Below, piece after piece: positions 27,590 through 39,735 of a stretch of 64,000 nucleotides of DNA. A program made the translations under genes and the position numbers. Under the pieces are notes generated by a model. That model did no database searches and was not told where the DNA came from. It was given only the letters and a program-made list of their open reading frames with translations. Source of the DNA: Enchytraeus crypticus (Eukaryota; Annelida; Clitellata; Enchytraeida; Enchytraeidae); assembly GCA_905160935.1 (NCBI GenBank), contig CAJHZI010000416.1, positions 558,001 through 622,000 of the forward strand, in the 5' to 3' direction. Within the stretch, counting starts at the first letter, position 1; each line of letters starts with the position of its first letter.

Positions 27590-29479
27590 TCTGCTGGCTG
27601 CGTGCGTGGAGAGATAGTGTAGATACTATATCGTCTTCTTAGTTCTGTTGTAACTCTTAAGCGTCTGGGACATTATTTTAGTGACGACGACCACTGGGGC
27701 ATCGGTTTAGTTCTAGGCTTCTTGGTAATCCATTGATCGTCTTGGTAACTAGACAATCCGTTGAGCATCTCAACCGTTGGAATATTGGAATACGTTTGGA
27801 TTAGTTTCTAGACCACTAGGGATTGGGTTTAATAATAATAATAGGAAATAGGTTTTTTGACTTCTAGATTTCTGGGGTAAGAGTTTTTGGTTAATCGTCT
27901 AGATATGGTTTTATTGGGCAGTCAGTGAGGTAGTGTTTTGAGTTCTCTAATTTAAATTAAATGCAGTTTATATGTTTCCACGTGAATGACTTCAGATATC
28001 CTTTTTATTTAATTAAATTAAATTCTGAGAGAATGGTTTATACGAATAGATTACTTTTGCTATTTAAAGATTGGCTTACTTGTCAAATATGTTGCATACA
28101 GATTGGTTACAGAATTATGAACTATGACGATATGATTCAAGCAATATGTGTGTATTAATTAAATAATTTTTAAGTCGATATTGCTCTAAATCGTCAATAT
28201 GTATACTATAGATTCTTTGTGCATAGCAGTAATATAATTAACGATATGCAGTGCTGCTGCTTTAACTATCTCGGTTTAGAATCTTTCTAATAGTTGATCT
28301 TGTTTCTCGCTGAAAATATCTCACTCTCTGCTTCTGTAATTCTTTACTCCGTATGATGCATCTCAAATCCTCTCTATCCTACATCATATCATCTGTCAGT
28401 CAATCCCGTATTTGAGACTTTTTCATTCTTTTAAATTTTTTGTAGCAATTTCTGGAGCCTAGGCACTCACCAACCAAATGCCCTTTCTGACATTGGTGTT
28501 GACCTTAGTGCTTTAGTCACCTTCTACGACACTTGCAGTCACCAGTTGGTCAATTCTTCAAACAAATCGGATACAACACGGGCTTATACTGATCCTATAT
28601 TAACTCTTCGCAATTCCACTTTCAAATCTGTTCTGCCATCTCCGTCTGTTGCTAGACTCATTGACTCTTTTCTGTCATATTATTTTTACATGAAGTTTTA
28701 ATAACTTCTACAATTATAGACAGATATTATTCTATTCTAGCAAGTTTGCTTTTTTAGGGGTTAATGCCATTTTACTATTTTTCTGTTGTCTTTTTTGTAG
28801 TGTTTTGATTTACTATTTAGTGCAACCTGTACTTTTCTGTGTGTCTTAATAGCTTTGTTAGCCATCTAACGAAGACTTTCTTTTTTCAATGCTGCTGATT
28901 TATACCAAGATATCTTCTGATCTGGTTCAGAAGGAATTCTATCCATTAGTGTCATTTGTATTAGACAACTGTGCTAGCAACTCGACCATTTATCCTGTTT
29001 GTGAAATTAATTAGATCTATTTTCTTCTTACGTTTAAATGTAGGCTCAATGCTTTTATGATCTGTAACATTTTCGAATAATCCGCTTCATGCTTTTGTTA
29101 ACGACCTTGTTAACTTGTTAATATGTTCCTCTCTGTTGCCTCAAGTCTCTATGTCAGCATACCAGTAGGTTTTGCGTTTAATATGTTAATGCCTACTGAT
29201 TTAATGATAGACGAATATTATGTTAAGTTTGCTTCTCTTGTTCAACTGCTTAAAAACTTACTTGTAGACTTTATGATGTCTCTATTGTCTGATGATGATT
29301 CATAACCTAAATCCTTATTTTATTTTCAGAAATCTTAGCTACTCTATCATCATTGACTTTGAAGGGTTTGCTGGGTGTCGCCCTACACTGATCCTTCTGT
29401 ACTAACAATACTGACATTTCTGCTCCCTACTTGTTAGGCATTATTAAATGTTACAAGTATTCTAGTATTTTATATTCTA
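27590..29479. other. ARF6 3' flank, probably 3' UTR and beyond
   Basis: I see no second gene. A reversed RTE-like tail fragment is at 28435-28500 ('cctaggcactcaccaaccaa', 'ctttctgacattggtgttga'). The transcript end of ARF6 could not be placed; AATAAA motifs such as 30417-30422 are too common to choose among. Confidence 0.35.
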
Positions 29480-29760
29480 TAATAAAGAGTAGAGAGGGGA
29501 CCCACCTCACCATGAAATATTTCCCACTTGATTAAATGATGATTAATCCATTAACTGAGGAAAGCAGTTGGAAACCACCTCTGAAGCTATACTTTTCCCA
29601 AGCTATATACTATATAAGATATGGATAAGGTATAGACTTTGCGAAGGGATTAGCTTGTTGATCTAAGGAATGCTCTTATGGAGTGAGAAAACAAACGTTG
29701 AGTATTACCTTGAACCTGCCACTTGGCAGTGCACTGAAGAAAGAGAGAGAGTGAATAAAA
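29480..29760. mobile_element. Element C, unclassified interspersed repeat
   Basis: 'ggacccacctcaccatgaaa', 'ccacctctgaagctatactt' and 'cttggcagtgcactgaagaa' appear in the opposite order and strand at 63430-63740, and partly at 1385-1510. It ends in a GA-rich run, like many LINE tails. No coding motif is recognised. Confidence 0.7.
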
Positions 29761-29824
29761 AGTAATTGACAGTTATGAGATCAATACTTCTTTATGTTGA
29801 TATAATGTATATTTAAATATATAT

Positions 29825-29955
29825 CCGACCGCAGATCAGTATGGATGAGTTCAAATCCTGAGCTGTGCTCATCACTGATATCGCTTTTGAGAGATGAAAC
29901 TACCATTAATATCGGCTTTATACTGCTGTTGTACTAATTTGTACTTTGACATTTG
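29825..29955 (+). mobile_element. SINE family 2 fragment
   Basis: 'ccgaccgcagatcagtatgg', B-box-like GAGTTCAAATCC and 'catcactgatatcgcttttg' follow the same order as at 41820-41965, and reversed at 42500-42615 and 49255-49400. Confidence 0.6.
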
Positions 29956-32281
29956 TCACTGGGACTACCTTGATGCCATATTGCTGAATTTTTAACAAAT
30001 CTTATGCTTTCTTCATGTATAAAGCAGATCTACATGTATATTATATCCTAAATTTGAAATTTGTTAATTACGTGTTTCAAAATTGCAAAATTAATGATTT
30101 TCAATAACTATTTGCATCAGAAAAGTTATTGGTGATTTACTATAAATTTTAAATATACACAGCCAACGCACTTGGAATGTGATTCGAGCGTCTTAATAGT
30201 TGGCACTTATCATTTGCTTTTAAAGTGACTATTTGACTAGTGTGCTTGCTTGTGATATTTTGGCATCTATGCAGTTTGATAATGCGTGTGGCGATGGTTA
30301 TTGTTGATTTATTTGTATCGCATTATATTTATGAACATAGTTGTTTTTTAATGTAACGTTATAGCTGAACTCAATGTATCTGTTACACTACATGTACTTT
30401 GAAGATTCAGATTTAGAATAAAACTGAGATTTTATTCAGGTATGATTTTGTAAAAAGTACGAGTAACAAGCAAAAATGCTATATTTTAGTAAATGTTCTT
30501 GTGATTGCATATATAGCTGCAATTGCTTGCTTGTAAATAAATTCTCACATGGCTGAAAAAGTTCAATCGTAAGTTGTAGTTTCAAATCCCAGCACTATCT
30601 CTAGATTGTTGTATATTCTTGTAGAATATTCTTGCAACTATTTGGCGTCATTTCTTTATTTTCGTTTAAATTTTTAGTAACGATATGCGCAATTAGGCAT
30701 TTTTGGAAATATAATGTTACCTAAAATGCAGGGAATCCGAATAGTATAGTAAAATAAGTTTTCTTCTGATACATTTTTAAGCAACTGCTTAAATTTTCTG
30801 CGTAATTAGCATCTGTGTTTAAGCTTCAGCCAAGATGCTGGGCACATTAAAACAGATGTCTGCTCAGAAACGGGATGAACGGGTATTATGGCTATTTTAT
30901 ATTGTTTTCTAGTATTTTCGATTGCATTATTTTTGATAGAATTGGAACAGGAGGTATCGTTAAGCCATAATGTTCAAGAGCTTGCTAATATCGCAATCCA
31001 TTATACAGTATGTTTAGTATCTGTATAGTTAAGCTTTTATTATAAGGTATTTTTTGAATCAATCTATTGAATTATAAATATTTGTATCTGCACCATGTTA
31101 ATTATACAAGAGTTTGTTTTGATTTTAAATCTTAAATTGAAACCAGCCGACAGATTTTCCTTAATTTTGCAAAAGTTTGCGTCTGATATTTCCTGTCTGA
31201 AGTTGCCCATCTGAATTTAAGTTCTTAAGACTTAAATTTATATTGAGTCTTAATACTTATATTGAATTTGGTGAATATTATATGGAATCTCTTATCTCAG
31301 AATTGATAAGTTCATTGATATCAGTTATCTGAGTGCGGTCAAGCTAATTCCTGATCGATAGCTTCATATTTGGGCTTCCATGTCATATGTTTCTAATTTT
31401 TCAGATTTTTAATATCCACATTGAAAAATTTATTCCTAAGAAATTGGTAGATGTTGTCTGAAATTGTTTTCTTCTCCAATGTAAATTGCAAAAGAAACTG
31501 CCAACTGGATGTGATTTTTTTGACACGTGTTAAAGGATATCTGTGTGGTAGTAAAGTTTAAAATATAAACTGTGTAAATTATAAAATTTAAACCATACTG
31601 TATAAACGGTATTGTAGAGTATTTAATAGTAAACTATTAAATTACAATTATTATTTTTGTTGGAAACACCCGAGTATGCAATATGTCGCATATCTTTTTT
31701 TTCGCAGTATATTGTAAATTCAGATCTGTGTGCCTAGACATGTTGTAAATGCTTTTGTTTTCTTGCTTGCCTTCTCATGTAATCTACTAATTTGCCTTTT
31801 CTTGTAGTAACCTACTGATTTGCCTTTATTTGCTATACTGATTGTACCAATGCTTGCGTTGTAGATGTTTAAAGTTAACGTCTCAGTCAGGATAGAGTTT
31901 GTAGAAGTGCTGAAGCCAAGATAAGTGTTGTAGCAGTCGGCGTCAGTTTTCACTCAGTTGCTTTTACAATACTTGTACATTAACTGTTATTGTTTTATAG
32001 CTACATTAGATTTATGTTCGTGTTTGGAAGGCAGTTATTTGTACGTACGGTATGAATGCGTATCTACGCCATTGTATGCACAGAGAAGCACACTTGCCTG
32101 ACTGATTTTACTTACCTTAGAGGAACTATGGCGGGATTTAGCAACAGATTCTTCACCTGCAATCCACACGTGATGATTTATCTTGTGCTATTTGAGTGAA
32201 GAATGTCTTCATTACCATTTGAATCTATTTAGCCACAGCACTATTGAAACCGAAAATGATTCCCATATTTATTCCCCTAAG
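29956..32281. other. Intergenic AT-rich region
   Basis: No gene is established. A short ATG frame at 30834-30881 (MLGTLKQMSAQKRDER) is bounded by a 'tttaagcttcag' acceptor-like run and a GTATTA donor, so it could be an exon, but I recognise no family. The ORF at 31720-31953 on the minus strand looks like chance. Confidence 0.3.
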
Positions 32282-32431
32282 CTTTGATTATTGGAAGGTT
32301 TTAAAAACCATTTGGATAAAGTATTTCATGGGAGAATTTTGTTATTGTTTATTCCATAATAAACAATAACAAAATTCTCCCATGAAATACTTTATCCTCA
32401 AATGGTTTTTAAAACCTTCCAATAATCAAAG
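32282..32431. repeat. 150-bp foldback with 72-74 bp arms and a 4-base loop
   Basis: The left arm 32282-32353 and right arm 32358-32431 are reverse complements, with only a 2-base insertion in the right arm. They are separated by CCAT. The arms begin ctttgattattggaaggttt. No target-site duplication or transposase-like sequence is seen. Confidence 0.93.
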
Positions 32432-33674
32432 GTCCTAGATGATTCCTGTTTTCTGTAATACTTGCATGGGATTGCTATTCCACAATGTCTATAATTAAGT
32501 GTATCGTTACAATCGTAGAATGGTTGCGTGTGTTTTGTTCCCTGCTTTTTGTGTTACTTTTATTTGTATACCGATCTGTATTAATTTCTGCAACGTATTA
32601 CCCATTTGGTATTTTTGCAATTGGTAGAAACTGTGCTTCCGCTAAGTAAAATCTTCAATAAACTGTACAGTATTGAACTTTGCCCCACCCTTTGCGTATA
32701 CGTTCTCATTCTGATTCCTTAAAGGACTTTCAAATGTTAGGTTATGATTTAGTCTGATTCGAAAACTGATGTCTTTGGACTTAGGCAGAAATAAGAATAA
32801 GAAGCGCTAAGCTTTGTTCTGCTTTAGTTGATTCCTCTCAGCATTTTACATTTAAGGATTTTAATGACCAGTTTTAATCTATGATATCTGTACATGTATG
32901 AAACATGAACTCAGATGTCACGTTATCATTGAAGTAAGATTAACTTAATCTCCTGAGCACCCAGAGAATTCTCCTGTAATTCAGCTTTGCAGTAGTCTCT
33001 ACTTTTCAAAAAAATACGTTCTATTTTGTGTAGATTATTCTAGATTATTTCTTATTACTCGGCATTGGTTGAATATTTGTTGCTAGCTGTTATTGTATTT
33101 CTGATAATTAAGAGGAATATAGCCTACAATGTACGGATTATATGGTTCTCATTGCATTAGGCCTTACTTATTTTAAGTTTGTTGATGCATAACTAACACG
33201 TGATATAACGTTATAAAGCTTCAGATCTTACTATAATTGCAATAATTAACCTTCATTTTATTAAGTGTATGTCGTTTAATTTTATATACTAACACTACTG
33301 CCGGAAATGGAACGCAGTCTAACTGATTTGGTCAAAAATTCTCTATTGTTAAAACCTGATTTCTCATTACAAGAATCTGTTAGTGAAGGAGCAGTGACGA
33401 GTTTTGTACTGTCAGTGCAACATGTTATGTGGTATCACTATTTCAGCTCATGTAATGTGAAGAAATAGCAGCAAGTTATGTCGGTGATCTGCTTATACTT
33501 TTACAAAATAAATATAAGCTTCAACTAATGGACTTAATCTTTCGCAAACTGCAATTTGAGTAAACTATTTCTATGCATAAAACGTTATAAATTACTGGAT
33601 CAAATATGTACTATATTTTCTTGCAGAATAATTATTGAAATGGAGCAAATATCAACCTTCTTACTAAACTCCAG
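32432..33674. other. Intergenic AT-rich region
   Basis: No gene is recognised. A 53-codon ATG frame at 33307-33468 (MERSLTDLVKNSLLLKPDF...) is open but has no recognisable homologue, and it is short enough to be chance. Confidence 0.3.
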
Positions 33675-34147
33675 AGTGATGTCTCTTATCAGACATCTCT
33701 AGAGATTACCCTTATCAGACACATCTAGTGACAACTCTTATCAGATACCTCTAGTAATAACTCTTATCAGACACCTCTAGTGATAACTCCTATCAGACAC
33801 CTCTAGTGATAACTCTTATCAGACATCTCTAGAGATTACCCTTATCAGACACATCTAGTGATAACTCTTATCAGACACCTCTAGTGATAACTCTTATCTG
33901 ACATCTCTAGTGATAACTCTTTATCAGAGACATCTAGTGATAACTCTTATCAGACACCTCTAGTGATAACTCTTATCAGACACATCTAGTGATAACTCTT
34001 ATCAGACATCTCTAGTGATAACTCTTATCAGACACTTCTAGTGATAACTCTTATCAGACACCTCTAGTGATAACTCTTATCAGACACCTCTAGTGATAAC
34101 TCTTATCAGACACCTCTAGTGATAACTCTTATCAGACACCGCTAATG
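33675..34147. repeat. 26-bp minisatellite
   Basis: About 18 copies of the unit 'cttatcagacacctctagtg' plus 'ataact' occur, with variants (gagattaccc in place of tgataactc). Confidence 0.95.
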
Positions 34148-34455
34148 AGAACTCTGTATGCTAGAGTTAGCGGGTCACCTGGTAGAAAATCGCAAATCCC
34201 TGGTTACCAAACAAACTACCCGGGTTTAGAACAGAATGTTAAATATTGTGATGAGCCATTTTTGGTTTCTGATGAGACGAATTCCTTTCTACTCCCCTCA
34301 GCTTTGTTTAGTCATGTCTTACTAAATATAGAAACATGCTTTTCAGGATATTCTGCAACAGTCGAAACTACGTGTAGTAAGACGTATACAGTGAAATAAG
34401 GGGCAATAGTAACGTTTTCTTAAGAACCAATACCTTCAAAGGTATTTATAAAGAT

Positions 34456-34494
34456 ATTGGTAAGGCCATCACTTTTTATGATGGCCTTACCAAT
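34456..34494. repeat. Perfect 16-bp inverted repeat
   Basis: Arm attggtaaggccatca at 34456-34471 and its exact complement at 34479-34494 flank a 7-base loop. Confidence 0.85.
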
Positions 34495-35253
34495 GACAAC
34501 AACATTTAATGCTTTTATCAGACTTTTATCAGCTTTTTTGAAGCAAACAATGACAACACTGTTTACATGTTGATAATCCACACTTATTTCAAGCATGAAG
34601 ATCCAAACAGCTTAATGCGGCAAGTGTCATCTTGAAATCACATGACCGGTATTTAGTGAATGGAACTATCATAGGTTCGACTTCCAGCCGAGCTGATTAC
34701 AGTGTAAAATCTAGGGACATTAATAAGACTCGTACTTGGATCATGGAATATGATTGCAGAACGGTTTGAACCTGTGTTACTAAATGTGATAGAGGCCATC
34801 ATGGATATTCTGAGCCAGAGAGTATTGAGCCGGTTCAGCTTCAACTGCGTAGCCAACGGCTAAACTTTTATAGGCCATGACTAAGAGCCATTGATACCTA
34901 TATGAGAAAGGAAACTGACATTAAAGTTAGTTCCAGCTTCTAGGTTTACGCATTTTAGTCTACTGATTATACACACAAGTCTACTCAAACTTCAGGCAGT
35001 CATACTATTTCGCTATGTGCAGTTTTAACGACTAATTTAGGTTATTACGACATACGACATGAGCAATAGTTTGGTTTGTCTCATTACCAGCAGTGCTGTG
35101 TTTGGTCTTTCTCATGCCCAATATTGGTCCTGTGTTCTTTACATGTAAGTGCGTGCGATTGTACCATTTTTGATAAAGTTTTATTGTCCGCAATTTCGTA
35201 ATATCCGTAAGAGAAATTGTCATTGATGTAATTGTGATTGTGGTGTGGTTTGG

Positions 35254-35700
35254 AACATCATTGGGACATGGTTTGGAACATCATTGGGGCGTGGTTTGGA
35301 ACATCATTGGGGCGTGGTTTGGAACATCATTGGGACATGGTTTGGAACATCATTGGGGCATGGTTTGTAACATCATTGTAATTTATTAGACTCGGCGAGA
35401 AGTTGACCGGTTGCTGCTCATGACTAAACTGCCATGAGCATTAACCGGTGAAACTGTGAGCAATGCTATGAGCATTTAGGAGCAGCAGCAGATGCTATGA
35501 GCGTTTAGGAGCAGCAGCAGATGATATGAGCATTTAGGATCAGAAGATGCTATGAGCATTTAGGAGCAGCAGATGCTCTAAGCATTTAGCAGCACCAGGT
35601 GCAATGAGCATCTAGTATCAGCAGCAGATGCTATGAGCATTTAGAAGCAGCAGATGATATGAGCATTTAGGAGCAGAAGCAGATGCTCTAAGCAGTAGTA
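35254..35700. repeat. Two tandem arrays after the LRR gene
   Basis: At 35254-35372 there are five copies of a 23-bp unit containing 'ggtttggaacatcattgggg'. At about 35455-35700 roughly nine imperfect copies contain 'gctatgagcatttaggagca'. The second array starts 44 bases past the LRR stop codon. A TTTATT at 35382-35387 (AATAAA on the minus strand) is a candidate polyadenylation signal for that gene. Confidence 0.85.
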
Positions 35701-35743
35701 TAGGCATGTGTAATGCTCACTATGTACACCGGACATCAAGCGT

Positions 35744-36578
35744 TCAGCACTTGGACTCTGAGGACGTCTTACAGAGCAGCAGACATTCTCTCTGCTCTCC
35801 TTCCTCGCACGAGTCCAGTCTGTAGCTGGATGGCTCCAGGAGAGATCCGGGATGGGATGAGTTGTGATCGGTTCCACAGGTGCCCCATAGAATCCCACCG
35901 GACTCGTGGATACCAGAGAGCCAGGCTAGCCTGCAGTCACACTGGAGTGGGTTTCCGGTCAGGGATAGGGTCCTCATTTTGTTGTGTGATGGAACTGCAC
36001 ATCGGCCAAATCCTGATAAACAATCAACGTCACACAATAGAGTCTGATTGTGTAGTGGTCGTTCAGCACCTGACGTCACAGTATTATGAAACATACATGT
36101 ATAGTATCAGGTATACTCCATCATGATCATCTTCCCTTTAAATCCCAGTCTAATCTTTTGTTTAGTTTAAGGTGGCTTCAGTTAGTTTAGTTTTAGTTAA
36201 GTTTAGTTTAAGGTAGAATTTATTGTCTAAGATTATCGTGGCTTCTTTTGAATATCGGGTATACTGATTTCAAAAATTATCTGAATTATTACACAATGTT
36301 TAGCAAATTAAATCTTATGGGTCAGTGTCGAAATTGACTATCTAAACATCGTGTAAAAATATTGCAGCTTGTAAAAATTAGGCTAATGCCGTATGATATG
36401 AGATTGAACGAGTTTGTGGTACTATGTACCTTGATTTAAAATTCATTATTATCTTTAGTATTTTATATGGGGGATTGTTTTAATTAGCAGTAAAATGAAT
36501 CAGAAATTGTTTTTCCAAGTAAACTGGCATTTAATAACTTTGAATTTCTGTGGATAGGTAGGGAACCACAGAGAAGAC

Positions 36579-36625
<47 letters not shown>

Positions 36626-37940
36626 AAGTAGACTTCAAAGGACTGATAGGTTGAATTAAAATTTATTGTCGAAGATTATAGTTGCTTCTTTAAGAACAAG
36701 CCAAATCAGCTTAATTTAATTCTATGAAGATGTTCCAACCTTGCAACTGATTGCCGTCAAGAAAAAGTCTTGCGAGACGTGGTGAGCTGCGGAATAATCC
36801 ATCCGGTAGGACTTTAATGTTGTTGTCGCACAGGTGGATCTGCAGCAAAGACTCAAGTCCTGCGAAGGTCCTGGGCCAGAGAGTATCCAGTTTATTATTA
36901 GATAACCAAACGATTAATAAGTTATGCAATTGAAAAAACATATTCTCCGGAATGAACTTGACCTTGTTATTCTGGAGAGCTAAAGCTAAAAGATTATTCA
37001 GTCCTTGAAAGGTTCTTGGGAACAAGAATTCAAGACCGTTCCCGTCTAGATTTAAAATTCTCAGATTTTTCATGTATTCAAACGTGTCACTGTATATTTC
37101 ACGCAGATTATTCTCACCCAGATAGAGCAGTCTCAGCGCGGAGAGATGTCTGAACACTTCTTTATTGACAGACTTGATGCTGTTTCTATCCAAATCAAGG
37201 CGACGCAAGTTCCAGAGCCCAGCGAATGTATTGGCATCAACTTCGCTGATTCGGTTCCCCCACAGCAGAAGTTCCTGCAGATTTCTTAAATCCTTAAAGA
37301 AGGCTGTTGGTATGTACTGTATGCGATTTCCCCATAGATGAAGATGCGTCAGTTGGTCAAGCCCTCTCATCAGGTTCTGAGGCAGAGTTTGGATCTTACA
37401 CCTCCCGAGATGAAGCTCCAACAGATGATCTCCCAATCCGTCGAACGCCAGCTCACTGATGACATCTCTTATAGGATTAAAGCTTAAAGATAATTTTTTA
37501 ACCTGAATACCGGCGAAGGCTTCTTGTGGTAATTCATGGATCCCTTGACGTGTAATATATAACCCTTCAAAGACCTGATCCGAGAGGACATGAAAGGTTG
37601 GAATGACTTCCAGGTCATGACATGATATCTCGTGGAGACCACTGCAGGCGCAGGTCGGTGTTCTTCGGTGCCGGCTGAACCGATCGATTGATATGTTGAC
37701 GGAACATCCGATCTCCAACTCCATCCTGTCCGTTCGGACTTCCGAATTGAAATCTGTCACCGCATCGGACATCCGGAGCAGTTGATAGGTTGATATGACG
37801 AGAGTCAAGAGCAGAAGTGCAGGCGGAACCGGCCATTTCCGGTTCCATCTGGAGTTATATTGAGTTCCAGGAGACAATACAAGAGCCTGATGGATTGGGC
37901 AATCATACAGGTTTATCATCGAAGTCTTATTAAAATGCAT
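35744..37940 (-). CDS. Extracellular leucine-rich-repeat protein with LRRNT and LRRCT caps (two coding exons)
   Basis: Exons 36740-37940 and 35744-36012 join in phase 1 to give 489 aa. Residues about 37-55 are a hydrophobic stretch (ALLLLTLVIS core) acting as a signal peptide or signal anchor after a 36-residue basic leader. An LRRNT cap follows (Cys79, 97, 99, 107). About eleven or twelve 24-residue LRRs run from about 123 to 422 (LHLWGNRIQYIP, LLLWGNRISEVD, LDLDRNSIKSV). An LRRCT cap ends the protein (NPLQCDCRLAWLS, then GTCG and DSC). The intron falls inside the last LRR and the join preserves its length. No C-terminal membrane segment or GPI signal is seen, so it is probably secreted or held by the N-terminal anchor. 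The architecture is Slit/Nogo-receptor-like in cap style, but I cannot name an orthologue. Ligand and role are unknown. Confidence 0.85.
36582..36621. repeat. (GA)n microsatellite in the LRR intron
   Basis: About 20 GA dinucleotides. Flanking segments 36204-36245 and 36648-36690 are imperfect direct repeats of about 40 bases sharing 'aatttattgtc' and 'aagattat'. The intron therefore carries an internal duplication. Confidence 0.8.
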
Positions 37941-38749
37941 GACAAGTAGTTGTGAAAGAAGATAGGCCGATAAAATACACGCAAAATATTAGTGAAAGCT
38001 GAGAGGCCAGTATGATGAAATTACTAAAGACTAACAGTCATAATTTCTAAATGCAATTATACTCGAGACAAATTCTATGAAAACATCATCAGCAGCGCCA
38101 TTGTTGCAAACACACACACACACACACCGTTATTGTGAAAGTGGCGGCCACACTACAGGCTGACGTACACTACATACTACAGACAGATGTAGATATGATA
38201 TTACTATATCTGCCTTAACAGTAAAATGCTTACGATGACGTCCTATTCACTAAAGAGAACTCATTCCGGCTAAAACAAGTTACTATTTCAGTTTGTACTA
38301 AATTCTTTCTAAATATCCGAACTTCATTTCCACTGAACAAACATTCGGTGCTGTCCAAATATGACTATTTAAAATAGCGCATTAGAGAGAATTTGTTCAC
38401 ACGTAATACTAATATATTCAGAAAAATATTAATATTTTTCTTCTGATTATTTCATCGCAAAATGTTCATATATTTAAAATCATATTCTTGTAGTCTTATT
38501 CCCAGCTCAGTTCATTTTTGGCAAATTAAGCAGGCTGTCGAAAGTTAATATTTGATCTGAAATAAAATACAACAAATAGTATTTAGAAACAAAGTTAAAA
38601 AGTAATAATCAAAAGAAGAATTTTTATTACTTACGTAGTTACACTTCATATAACATGTACGTTTCATGCCAGGATGCAGACTCAAACTGCCAATACACTT
38701 CTTAAAATGACAAAAATATATAATTTTAAGATTCAACATCTAGCTATAT
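37941..38749. other. 5' flank of the LRR gene
   Basis: A short (AC)n run lies at 38108-38127. No other gene is seen. The LRR gene promoter should be in or near this interval, but I see no clear TATA box. Confidence 0.35.
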
Positions 38750-38990
38750 CCGTGTTGTGTCCGGGTAGCCGATGAAGAGACCAACCGTAAACTGCATATG
38801 CCATAAGTGGTGACAAAATGCTGAGATCCAAACCAACGCCAGACATAGTATTCGGTTGGTGAGTGACTAGGCTCCAGAAATTACTACAAAATTTGTTTCA
38901 GTCTCGAAACTAGTTAAACTTGGATTCGACGAGGATGACGACGACGACGACGACGATGATGATGATGGCGATAATGATGTCATTTCAACG
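38750..38990 (+). mobile_element. RTE-like retroposon tail or SINE, (GAT)n family
   Basis: It starts 'gtgttgtgtccgggtagccg', continues through 'ccaaaccaacgcc' and 'aggctccagaaattactaca', and ends in (GAC)n/(GAT)n at 38935-38985. The copy at 53379-53645 begins at the same point, which suggests a unit with a defined 5' end of about 240 bp. Confidence 0.7.
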
Positions 38991-39602
38991 GAATATTTTG
39001 AAATAAATGTTAGGATTAATGATGCTGGAGATAGAAGTTAACGACGAAAGATATTGGGTTAATGAATAATAAACGTAACACGCAGTGAAGTAATCTCAGA
39101 TCGAATCAAAAATGTGATGACGAATTAATCGCAAATCGCAGTCGCAGCCCTTTCAAATTTAAACAGATGACGTGAGTGCCCTTTTCTCCCATTTCGACGA
39201 CAATTACTAACAACGAAAATGCTAGAGTTAGAGTTAGAGCACCTGTTCAAGCTACATATTATTTAACACTTTCACGTTTTCTTAATATTCACAAAATTTA
39301 AAACGAGATAAAAGACGGTCGACCAAAACTGCTTCTCAAATCTTCAGCTGTTTGAACATTTTTGCGTTCGCACCGAATCGGCAAACAAAATAAATTAGAC
39401 ACGTGTCGCATGACCGCTTCACTTATTTCGTTTTTAGTCGTCTAGGACGGGCGAGCAGGGACGTCAAATAAACAATGGAATTTGCGGAGAAGGTCGGATC
39501 TTGAAAAAGGACAGCTGAGTGTCAGGCGTTCCTGTGTTCGATCGTAAATCAGGGCGAGTCGCTCGTTCCCGTTCATGCTCCTCTGGAACTGGTCACGTGC
39601 GT

Positions 39603-39735
39603 TAACACATTAAACACATTACAGAGTGGCTTAGCACATTAAACACATTACAAAGTGGCTTAGCACATTAAACACATTACAGAGTGGTTTAGCACATTAA
39701 ACACATTACACAGTGGCTTAGCATACTAAACAGAT
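39603..39735. repeat. 29-bp tandem repeat
   Basis: About four and a half copies of a unit with 'agcacattaaacacattaca' and 'gagtggctt'. Confidence 0.9.

Noticed and set aside
33307-33468. 53-codon frame starting MERSLTDLVKNS
   Set aside because: It is short, with no splice context, no homologue recognised and an AT-rich surround; chance is the simpler explanation.
35713-36126. Plus-strand 137-codon frame
   Set aside because: It is antisense to the LRRCT exon of the LRR gene, which has conserved cysteine spacing.
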